A DNA stretch of 64,000 bases from Erpobdella octoculata (lineage: Eukaryota > Annelida > Clitellata > Hirudinida > Erpobdellidae). Positions 24,601 through 34,500 of the stretch are shown here, piece after piece (within the stretch, counting starts at the first letter, position 1; the number at the start of each line of letters is the position of its first letter). The stretch lies in NCBI GenBank assembly GCA_963978895.1, contig OZ022246.1, forward strand, positions 3,324,955-3,388,954, written 5' to 3'. The notes beneath the pieces were generated by a model. That model worked only from the letters and a program-made list of their open reading frames with translations, was not told the origin of the DNA and made no database searches. Made by a program: the position numbers and the translations under genes.

Positions 24601-27600
24601 AGGTAGTTATATCAGAAACTGATAAGGATTTACAAATGTAGATGCTTTTTTCTGACTTCTAATATAAAGTTTATGTGACACATGAAACTCAGTTTTTGTA
24701 ACTTTTTGTCAGGTCTTTTTAGACCACCAAAACAATGAATGGTTAAAGTTCATTTATGTCAAAGAAATTTGATGTTGATGTCTGCAGCAATGTGAAGGAC
24801 CTGGAAAAGCTTTAAGCTCTTTCTCTATTTTGATACGAGGTGGAAAATGCATTAATTTTCTAGGATTGCAAGAGAGGGGGGACATTTATCTAAAAACATA
24901 TCTGTATTACTTTCTTTTGCCCATTTGGCTACGAACCTGACTGCATAGTACAGTATTCCATTACAGTATACTGTATTATATTTCAACACAGTATAATGAA
25001 CTATGCCAAAGTACACTAAACTAAAAATGTTAATGCAAATTATGTTGAAATTAAATAACATATGAAAGATATATGTACTACAAGAAGTAACACAGATATT
25101 TGTACGACAAGATGCAACACAGATATATGTACTACAAGATGTGTAACTCAAATATATGTACTACAAGATGTAACACAGATATATATGTATTACGAAATGT
25201 AACACAGATGTATGTACCATGAGAGTTAATTCAGATCTAACTCAGATATATGTACAACAAGTGGTAATACAGATATAAGTACTATAAAATGTTGTGACCA
25301 GGATGGATTTGGAACAAAGCAGGGACGTAAATTCAGCATTTTCCAGGGGGGGGCAAAATTTTCCCGCCATTATATAGCTTACTAACAGGGTTACCCGGTG
25401 TTGTCCGGGTTTTTTGTGCTTAGTTTTTTTTTCGTTTTTGCCAACGAAACGTCAAAGAAATAACAGATTTTTTTAAAAATTTTTCAAAATTTTCTTATCA
25501 ATGAAGTTACCTGAATGCCAAATGTTGTTAAAATTGCTCCTGCGGGCTTGGATGTGATAAACGAATGCTCTCACACACACATTACTTTTTACATTTATAT
25601 AAATACGTAGGTACAAGCAGAGAGGGATGGGGAAATGCATCCCCCATCAGAGTATCAATTGAAATTTTTTTGGGTATAATACCTTGTTTTTAGAAGACGA
25701 CCGTAGCTTTTTTGGGAGGAGAAATTAAAAGTCTTTGAAAAAAAATTTGAAAAATACTTACGACTACCCCTTACCGGTTATCAGCTTTTTGGAAGAGAAT
25801 ATAAAAATTTCTGAAGTAAATCCCCACCAAAAAATTCTATATTCGACACGTGCCACTGGGTATAAGGGGGATGAATGATTTAATCATATTGCAGGGGCAA
25901 GTACAGGATTAGTAAAACAAGTAAAGGAAAAACAAGTTTTTCAACACAAACTTTGATTTCAAATACATTCAATTTAGAAATGCAAAAGATGTTCAAAGTT
26001 TTTTTTTTAAATTGAATCATGTATTTTCATCAAATATAAAGCTGTGCTGAAAGTTTCAACTTCCTAGCTAGTCAAAATGCTGGTTAAATTTCACTTGCAA
26101 GATTTGCGTACAGAGAAAGACACACACACAAACAAACAGAGATTGTAACCTAAATAAAAATTTATAAAAAAGATGTCCAAAATGGGGTGGGTATAATTTT
26201 GTTTTATTTTTGTGTAATAAATAATAACTGATGTAGACAGCTGTGAGGGAATCAACATTGTATTAATACCACTAATAGGGTAAAATTTAACGAGTTCTCT
26301 TATTGTATTTTGGCACAGAAAACAGCTAATTTTTGGACCAACACTGATACACAAATTATTACTCTGCAGTTATTGGTAAATCTAGCATCGAGCTAAGATA
26401 TAAAATTGTCTACACACGCAAACAGAATTCCAATACGCATTGAATCATCACGAGGTTAAGTAAAGTTAAAATTAACATATTACATAGTAAACTCTAAGTA
26501 AAAAAAAATTTAATTTTGGAAATCAAGGGGGGCGAATTGTCTATACACGCCGGAAAGATTCCAATACGCATTGCATCATCACTAGGTTAAGTAAAGTTAA
26601 AATTAAATAAATATATAGTAAACTCTAGGTAAAAAAAAATTCAAATTTTGAAAATCAGGGGGGGAAAATGCCCCCCCCCCCTGCCCCCCCCCCCCAATTT
26701 ACGTCCCTGGAACAAAGAAAATACAACAAAATAAATCTTAAACAATTTTCAATAAATGAAGCTCAAACAAGTGAATACCCAATTGTGAAGGAGGATATGA
26801 GAGTACCAAGAAATGCAAAAGCCATGATGGCTCCGATGTTCTTAAAGAAATGTCTCTGAAATTAGAGAAAGTTATTAATAACTAAAATTTGGTATACGAA
26901 GTTAACAAAATGTTTTAAATTAATAATAATAATAATAATAACAACTAACTAACCCTCTTCATTTGATACCCTGCATTGAATATTATGGGAGGTAGAATGA
27001 CATTGAAAAATATTTCAGGATCAAATGTAGCCTAGAAATTAAAACAACATTAAATTAACTTTATTTAGTCTGCATACAAATACATATTCTATTATGCATT
27101 GCACAATGCACACGGGTGTTTATATCACCTAGAAAACAAACTACAGCACTCAATCCAGACAATCTACAGATCACCCGGCTAGCCCCAAAAACCAAATCCT
27201 CTGAATTTCTCGAACATCTCACCTCATCTCATCAACCATAAGTCAACAAAACCATCTGACTGACCCACCACAAAAAAATACTTAGTTGATCTTATCCGAA
27301 GATTAAAATGCCAGAAATATGAAAAGTGAGTTAGTTTATTTTTGAAATTCATTTTATTGATTCATTTTGGAATTAAAAAAGCTGGGCCTTTCTTACGAAA
27401 TTCTCTTATGTCTTGTAACGATTATTTCGAAATCAGATGGGATTACAAATTAACACAATTAGAAAATGCAAACCTTCAGAAAATGCAAACATTAGAAAAA
27501 AAGCTAACAAACTATTAAAAATATAAAAACTAATAAAAAATACAAACTTTTTGCTGAAGCTCTTTGTCAGCAAGATTCGACTGGTCAAGCTGAGAATCAA

Positions 27601-28577
27601 AAGCATATTGATAATAAGAAGAGCTGTTACTTTTATCAAAAATTTCGAGCTTTAAAAACTCTGGCGGTTGATTATCTGAGGAGTTGTAAGAGAGATAGAC
27701 GGTTTCGAATTTCTTTTCCGTTGATGATATTGAGTATTTGATTATGGCTCCCACTATAAGCCCTAGAAAAATGAAATTTAAAACTAAAATTATTTATCTG
27801 TAAAAGCTCTGAAATAACATATTAAAGTATGCATTTTTATTAACTCTTATTAAAGGAAAAAACTGCAGCCAATGCCTTGCAATATCTTTAAAGCTTATGA
27901 TTCAGGAAATAAATTCTAAGCCATTGCTGATGAAATCGAAAAAACATCAGGTGAATCGAGACAAAAAATTCACTGTCATAGTGAATATTGCTGTACTCCG
28001 TTCCTTTGTTAGATGGTTTGGTGTCTCAGTCAAGTAACTTGGTCTAAGAACAGTATGGCCTAGTGATGTCGGACTGATATACAACGATTGACAATATCTA
28101 ACTATTTATTAAAAATTTAAAATGATAGCAGCATCATATACAATAATTTGCTAAACCAAAAGTAAAGAATTTGAACAAATTGTGCTGCATCTGTACTAGT
28201 TACCATTCAGTAAATCAGCTGTTAATTATGAGTAACAAACAGTAATAAACTATAAAGCTTCACATCAACAACACTCACTAGTACACTTACTAGTAATTAC
28301 TCCTTAACAACTCACCATATATTACTGCAAGACCGGTTTCGTGCACAAATCTGAATCTTCTATGTTTAAATAGCCACACTGTTAGTATAGTTAAAATCAA
28401 TAATGAAACATAGGCTAAAATATTCAAGCTGTCTATTTGGTGACTCTTCTCTGCTTTTTCTTCAGACTTCGCGTCAAGATCAGTCGTATCAGATGACACA
28501 AGAAAAACGAACAAAAATAGAAAAATGAAAAACTTAAAATTTACAATATTATGATTATACAGCTTATTCCCACACAT
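18673..28577 (-). CDS. Endosomal-type Na+/H+ exchanger (SLC9A6/A7/A9-like), complete, 631 aa
   Basis: Organellar exchanger that leaks protons from endosomes or Golgi in return for Na+ or K+. Sixteen exons, in gene order: 28316-28577, 27548-27762, 26954-27031, 26779-26855, 24087-24187, 23885-23990, 23629-23761, 22961-23066, 22789-22877, 22364-22477, 22042-22153, 21494-21647, 21158-21209, 19792-19853, 18884-18992, 18673-18798. They total 1896 bp, and every junction keeps frame. The first exon encodes a hydrophobic leader (residues 14-27). Key motifs are [39 protein letters not shown] with the transport pair N271-D272, [15 protein letters not shown], and the C-terminal [15 protein letters not shown] and CCLPIARLL typical of NHE6/7/9. 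The length is close to human NHE9. The last intron ends CAGCAG, so a one-codon NAGNAG choice is possible. Confidence 0.95.
19141..19355 (+). mobile_element. tRNA-derived SINE in an NHE intron
   Basis: The head looks like a tRNA: GCTGGTG at its 5' end pairs perfectly with CACCAGC about 70 bases later, with an A box (TGGCAGAGCGG) and a B box (CAGTTCGAGCC). The T-arm spacing is wrong for a working tRNA. About 130 bp of unrelated body follows (CTCCCTTAAGCAAGGAG, CCTATAAATGGCTGCC), ending in an A-rich tail. This head, body and A-tail structure is that of a SINE. Confidence 0.85.
20049..20233. mobile_element. hAT-type MITE (family C), 185 bp, in an NHE intron
   Basis: Starts CAGAGATGG and ends CCATCTCTG, with a perfect 8-bp direct repeat ACATTTTC on both sides (20041-20048 and 20234-20241). 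The interior is again GAGTAC-type repeat with an internal ACTACATCTCTG that matches the end of the 940-bp copy at 10672-11611. It is a short relative of that element and carries no coding sequence. Confidence 0.9.
20339..20850. repeat. 57-bp minisatellite, about 9 copies, in an NHE intron
   Basis: Unit of 57 bases containing GCAAGAAATACACA, GTGAGGTAATGGATA and AATACAAATATTATATAT. Because 57 is divisible by 3, two minus-strand frames stay open for 146 and 211 codons. They show 19-residue repeat peptides and are not genes. The array is broken off at its right end by the element at 20849. Confidence 0.95.
20849..21034. mobile_element. MITE-like element with TIR near AGTAAAAGTCCT
   Basis: Left end GAGTAAAAGTCCTAAAGAGC and right end GCTCTTCAGGACTTTCACTG are an imperfect inverted repeat. 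The right half (TATCTGGCCTATTG, TAGCTTTTCCCCGA, ACGAGAAGCGGAC) matches 30127-30230 closely. I could not find a clear target duplication, so the superfamily is open. The element abuts the 57-bp array. Confidence 0.65.
23115..23335. repeat. 28-bp minisatellite in an NHE intron
   Basis: About eight copies of a 28-bp unit AAATACAACAAAATTTACAG plus ATCACATA, with one truncated unit near 23175. Nearly identical units suggest recent expansion. Confidence 0.93.
25055..25295. repeat. 27-bp minisatellite in an NHE intron
   Basis: About eight degenerate copies of a 26-28 bp unit, AACACAGATATATGTACTAC plus AAGATGT. More diverged than the neighbouring arrays. It ends about 25 bp before the hAT-type MITE. 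Confidence 0.88.
25320..26709. mobile_element. hAT-type MITE (family A), 1.39 kb, in an NHE intron
   Basis: Left end CAGGGACGTAAATT and right end AATTTACGTCCCTG are perfect inverted repeats. A perfect 8-bp direct repeat GAACAAAG lies at 25312-25319 and 26710-26717, the hAT signature. There is no transposase. Inside are a copy of dispersed repeat R (about 25930-26160) and a 125-bp direct duplication (about 26400 and 26535, both with CCAATACGCATTG and AAGTAAAGTTAAAATTA). G- and C-runs flank both ends. It lies about 60 bp from NHE exon 4. A second copy starts at 63400. Confidence 0.93.
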
Positions 28578-29334
28578 GATTACCGAGTTCTACCCAATTA
28601 TGTCAAACTTGCTTCTACTCCGCCCTAAAGTACGCTGCTTACTGCCGGTTTCAGTTTGTTTTTACTTTTTACGTAGTTCGTATACCTTTATCACGTTACT
28701 TCGCATCAGCTGTACACTTCCAGTGGTTTAAATGCAGTTATTAAAACACTTTAAAGTTGTTTAATTCTTTTTTAATTTTCAAATAAGTAAAGTTCAATAG
28801 TGCGCAAAACCGTTAACCGGTATAATCGTATTACTTCTGATTCTAAAATCTCTAGAGTCTAGAGTTCCACATCATTCATATATGCAGTAAAAGGGGAAAC
28901 CCCTCCCCGGACATTCCCCTCCCCGGACATTTCCCCCCGGGTAGGACATTTCCCCCCTGGAGAGAGAATATACTTTTATAGTGGGGCAGTATAGTTGGGT
29001 TGGACTTGCCGACGTTTTTTGAAGAAAATCCATTTGTTTATCACATAAATAGTTCATTGCATAATAGTATAGATAATATAAATCGAGGCAGTATAGTCGG
29101 ACTTGCCGAGTCATTTTTCTGTTCTTATCTTGGGTCAGAAAACATCATATGAGTAATTGTATGTAATCAATTTTATTGTGGCTTAAGTATTTCTATTTCA
29201 ATAAACTTTTTCATTCTACTTGGATAAGATCAAAGTGTGGTGGGCACGCCAAACCCCAATGGACTACGATTAAGCCACCCTTTCTGACCAAAGAAAGTCT
29301 ATTTAAACGGGTTCAGACAACGTAAATTCTTCAA

Positions 29335-29518
29335 CTCCGCCTCGCTAATTGCGAGCTAGTCCCAAGCCTAGAAAAAGGAGGAAGGAAAAGTAAAAAGAAT
29401 CAAATTCTGATCCACGACAGGAAGTACTTAAGTGCTTCCTACAAACAGCCATTAGAGTCTTGAAACACCTGGTGTAAAGGACTACAAACTATTATAAAAA
29501 AAAAAAAAAAAAAAAAAA
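29335..29518 (+). mobile_element. SINE-like repeat, family S
   Basis: Same family as 1732-1880, starting near CTCCGCCTCGCTAATTGCG. It contains GAGCTAGTCCCAAGCC, GGAAGTACTTAAGTGCTTCC and AAACACCTGGTGTAAAGGAC, and ends in CTATTAT plus a pure A run of about 24. The long uninterrupted A tail suggests a relatively young insertion. Confidence 0.82.
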
Positions 29519-29579
29519 ACGTAAATTGTTCTATTTCGTGCATTGTTCTATTTCGTGCATTGTTCTATTTCGCTATTTC

Positions 29580-29735
29580 ATGATGGAGTTTGTTAAAGTT
29601 TCTCGTGGTGGTCTTAAGTTGATCTATGATGGTTACTCTTACACAAAGAAAGCGGAGAAACCAAACAGGATTAGGTGGGAATGCTCACAACGAAAGACAG
29701 CGAACTGCAAAGGAGCGGTGACAACGAGTTTGCAG
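29580..29735 (+). CDS. FLYWCH zinc-finger exon (partial gene or transposon remnant)
   Basis: Fifty-two codons starting MMEFVKVSRGGLKLIYDG, then YSYTKKAE, IRWEC and NCKGAV, ending at a GT donor (CAG/GTCAGA at 29736). The order of aromatic residues, glycines and the first two cysteines matches a FLYWCH domain. The two histidines would have to come from a later exon, which I did not find. FLYWCH domains occur in DNA-binding proteins and are frequently carried by MULE-type DNA transposons. The exon lies between G/C-run sequences that are inverted relative to each other (28937-28960 and 30078-30100), which favours transposon origin. Confidence 0.6.
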
Positions 29736-30230
29736 GTCAGAATACGATTATTTATCCAATCGGCTCTTTTTTAGTTAACGGATGCACGCCGAAAAAACAT
29801 AAAAACATTGGAAGATGTCCTAGAGGGTCTAGGACACATTATTCGTTTTAACAATATTTAAATGTAACCCATAAAGCCATAAATGTTTAATAATTTAAAA
29901 AGGTGTTTGTGTTTCTTAGAAAAACTTGTGAAATTTAACTCTGCTTTGTCCTACCTCGTGGGGTGAGAATTATCATACTCATGGCGGGGAATGTACACAA
30001 TTCACGCACACACATATTTATGGCATGCAAGAAAACACTCTTGCAAAACCACAAATTCATACTACTACATTACCACAGGGGGAGAAATGTCCTACCTTGG
30101 GGGGGGGGGGGATGTCCTACATTCCAGTAAAAGCTGTAGGTATCTGGCCTATAGAGTAGCTTTTCCCGAGGAACGGACAGACACACGAGAAGCGGACTTT
30201 TTACTGGCTCTTCAGGACTTTTACTACTAA

Positions 30231-31559
30231 CAACCCGGAGAAGACTAAACAACCAGAAGATGATTGAGAGTCTCAAGGAATATAAGTACCAAAAGTGACC
30301 CTAGAATTTCAATGCAAAAAACATAGCCTCAAATCTTACGCCTTGTCCTGGGCGCTGAAAGCGTTCGCCTAACCGGCGCCATAAGTGTCCGTAGGAAAGC
30401 AGGCACCATAAAGCAATTGCTTCTAGTTGTCGAAGTGGTTGCATACAGACAAAAAAGTCTTCTAAACCACTATAATAAATGTCAATTTATTAATTTAAAT
30501 TGATTGCCCCTATAGTTATAATCTGTTGAAACAGACTTGCCGCAGTCAACATTTCTGTCAGGTTATTCACACTTAAAGACGAGGCAGTCGTTATATACAG
30601 GTCTAAATATTTAGATATACAAGTGTGCTTCTTAGGATTCAATAAAAAAACATGTTTCTCGGTTGAAAAAGCTGACCACTTCTTGCTGTTGGGGAGCAGG
30701 TATCAATCTGGTAAATACACTACCAACTGTCAATATATATACTGCCAAACTTTACAAACAAATTGATGGGAGAGGGAGGTTGTACCATGCCACGTCAATC
30801 GACTGGAATTCTTGCATATATGCTGCTCGCTCGAACTGGGGATCCACTGTGAACAAGCGACTGCTTTGAATGCTTGTAAAGGCAAATAGAAGCTTAATTT
30901 TTATTTGTTATAAATATACATTACCTAAATGTTCCAAGACAGCCACGCTATAGCAAAAATGTCAAATCCAGACAAAGTCTTTCTGACAAATTGCATTTAA
31001 CAAGTCTCACGAAGAAGGCACGTATCACATTTATTTATCCACAAATTCAAATTATTATCTTTAAAGTTCAACAATTTCAAAGAGTAAAATTAAAGATAAT
31101 TAAGATAAAAAAACACCATTGAGAAGTTAAATAATTTATACCTCCATAATAAACTTTCCAAAATATATATTGCTTCCTAATAATATCTTCTTTTACACTG
31201 TTTAAATGCACACATTTCAGGAGTATAAAATGCAGAGATATGGAATGGATAACTATAGGATTATTAGCATGTAGCTTTAAAATATGAAACCAAATCCCTC
31301 AGAAACATCCGAATGAGTATAAATACAAATGGCTACAAATGACTAGCAATCAATACATCCCTTGACCGCAGCCACAAGAAAAATATGAATTGCTGCTATA
31401 CTAAGCATCCATTATTACACAGTTTATAGTTCTATAATAGTTGAAGGATGAATTCAAAAAAAAAAAAGAAAAGAGAGAAAAATGGAATTCCGAAAAACGC
31501 GCACGGAACGAACATTCAGCGCAATCTCGAAACTCATGAAAATTTTCGAATCGGCTTAA
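30231..31559. other. Spacer, no gene seen
   Basis: No supported gene. About 30340-30400 has a short stretch (AAAGCGTTCGCCTAACC) recalling the A-box half of the tRNA-derived SINE at 19141, too diverged to call. The segment next to 31560 is probably the 3' UTR of the STARD10-like gene on the minus strand. Confidence 0.45.
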
Positions 31560-34500
31560 TTAATCATCGATTTTGAGATCGTCTTCGGTTGCGTCCTCGA
31601 CGGCATCCGTCTCATCGATGAGGTCAGTCGATGATTTCAAGTCAAACGGAAGAACGTCGCCGTAATTTATCCGCGGAAGAGTGTTCTGTTCCGGGTATAA
31701 CCACGGCTTTACCAGAGGATTGTTTTCATCCTTCCAGGAATTGTAATTCTTACAGGCTTTATAAAGCCTGGAGAGAACCTGAAAACAACAGCATGATATT
31801 TCCATAAGCAGACTCAGATACAAATTGAATGTATATTATTGCCACAATTATAATTATCATTTTATATAAAATAAGTTCACCTTGGGTGCCAATATTCTGG
31901 CGGCCCTATTAACAGCCCATGATGGAAGTTTACCTTAAATAAAAAATTAAACAGAAATAAAGCAACTCATTAATACATAAATAACATACAAATAATTCTG
32001 ATTAATTTTGAACCTCTGGGATCCGATTGTGTTAGGTAAGTAACTTGACAGCCATGCTTGCTGCAATTTCCCGCGGTCGGTAGAATCTGATATCCGGTCA
32101 GATATGATATTCCTCTTATGAAATTCTTTTTCGGTGGGATGCTCTGAAATTTTCATATGATACTTAGTTTATGTGAGGTTTTTCTTAACCAAACTTTGAA
32201 TGAAATTTATAAGCACCAACATGAAAAAATTCTATTGAAGAATTATGCAAAAGTCAGCTATATAATCTACGTACACTGAACATGTCTTTTTGTAATTATG
32301 TGCAATAACAAAGCTGAATATTATTGATTCACACATCCCTATTTTCATTCATCAATGCAAAGACATCCGCAGCTGTTCAAAGGAGTCTTGTTTTCTACAC
32401 TCTTAAATGTATTCAACATTTCAAGAATGTAATGCACACATTGCCACACATACATACATACACCATGCGTAACATGCATATGTAAGCAATGCCACATATC
32501 AAATGTATATGCATGCAATGCCCACATATCAAATGTATATGCATGCAATGCCCACATATCAAATGTATATGCATGCAATACCCACATATCAAATGTATAT
32601 GCACGCACTGCACATATGTGAAACAGACATCTATAAGTTTTAAAGTGCTATACAACATCAATTTCATCTATTTGGAATTATAGTGTTAATAATAAAACAA
32701 AACACTCCATATTGATGTTATTATAATGAAATATTATACCATTGATTTATCTTGTGTAGCACAGTAAACCACAGTTAGCCATTTTAAATCAGTAGCATTA
32801 CCAAGGGGATGGGAGGGGAAACAGAATTTAAAATATTTCCAATAGATGTCTCCCTTTATGTATTTTGCACTGAATCTTATTTGCAATAATTTTCCACTTT
32901 CATAAATAACTTTTCTTTATTTTCTCGCTAATTCAAATCACTTCCTCTTATCAGAAGAACTTTGAAGTTATTTTTAATCGACCAGAATTTACTGATGATT
33001 AATCATCTAATTAGTGCAGTTCTTTAGTCTGATTATTAATGTTGTTTTTAGTCCAACCATTATTGTTGTTTTTAGTCCAACAAGCACAGCCTACACTAAT
33101 GACATTCTTGGTTGAGATGTGTTATAATCCTTGCCGTACAATAAAGTAAAGTTCAGTAATATTGTAAGCGTGCCGTACAATAAAGTAAAGTTCAGTAATA
33201 TTGTAAGCGGTTGGTGAGCGTTTTCGACTCATTGATCTGATCCGACATGAAGAGAACGAAAAAAAGTCTTGCTTTGAAATATAAATGGCAAATCAAGGAA
33301 TAAATGGAGCAGCGTTTTAATACGTCAGTCGCAAAACGACAACAGACTGATTTGAAGGATCTTTAGAAATGAAATCATTGAAAAATACTACCAATAAATA
33401 GTGTTTAATGCAGTCAAAGAATTTCATTTAAATTTTTTTTTAAAGTTTTTAAATTTCCAACTTAAACTCTGTATTCGGTTCTTATTTCTTTCATTTATCG
33501 ACATGACATCAATTAAAAAGTTACAAAACCTCTTTTTGCATCGTATACCGGCTGCTCTGTAAGTTTAACACGTATCGGGGAAGTAGGCAAACCCGAGCAC
33601 TGCCCCCCCCGAACACAAGGAAAGCAAATACATTTGTTATGCTTATTAGAGTGAACATCTTATAAAGCATTTGAATCAGTTGGCTTAACAGCCTGAGAAG
33701 AAAAACTGACTCCCATCTGTTACCAGGTAAACTTCAATGAAAGGTGTTCGTCGACTCCTAGGAATGTTTCTATTTCAACACGATATACACAAACACGATA
33801 TCTATCGATGAATAAATACATGTGTTTTTACATTTATTTCATACTGACAGACAGACACGCAGTTTATAATTTATTGTACGCATCAGTGAAAACATGAATG
33901 TTAGTCGGTGTAAATATTTTTTTAGTAGAGCTGAATAGTGTATTTATTGACACATGCATTCGTACTACCCGTTCCTGATCAGTGATTGATATAAGAAATT
34001 CTTATGCGATTCCAGAGTTGGTATCTTTATCTTTACAACAATTTGATATCAAGATAAACCAACAGACATTTTTGGACATTTTATCCAGAACCATAAGGTC
34101 AAAACAAAGAGAATAATAGTTAAGAAGCATCACCTCAAAACAAAGGAGGCATTCTATGAAAAAATAAATGAAATGCAGTTATTCATTCACTTCCGAATTG
34201 TACAATTTTTCAGAATGTAAAGAAATCAGGTCACTCATGCACAAACTGACATTAAAAATATCGTCTATATTTAGTTTTAAAAATTTGTATGAAAGAATTA
34301 TTATTATTATTAAAAATTAAAACCTCTATGGGCTGTCTTTTAAAATACAATTAAATCAAAGATTAGGCTTCCCCATGAAATTCATAAGCAGTCAGTTCTT
34401 AGTTAGCCAATGAAAGAGGACATGAAATAAAAATTATATAAAGCTAACCACATGGTTGACAGAATGATTGAAAATGAGATATTCGTTTCCGAGATCCAGC

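Larger units (their letters stand above)
28886..30230. mobile_element. Possible DNA transposon remnant around the FLYWCH exon
   Basis: The left side has GGTAGGACATTTCCCCC (about 28941) and CAGTAAAAGG (28886). The right side has GGGGAGAAATGTCCTACC (about 30079) in inverted orientation and CAGTAAAAG (30127). The segment 30127-30230 matches the right half of the element at 20849-21034 and ends AGGACTTTTACTA. Borders and target duplication are not clear, and a family S SINE sits inside it. It may be two or more nested elements. Confidence 0.45.
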
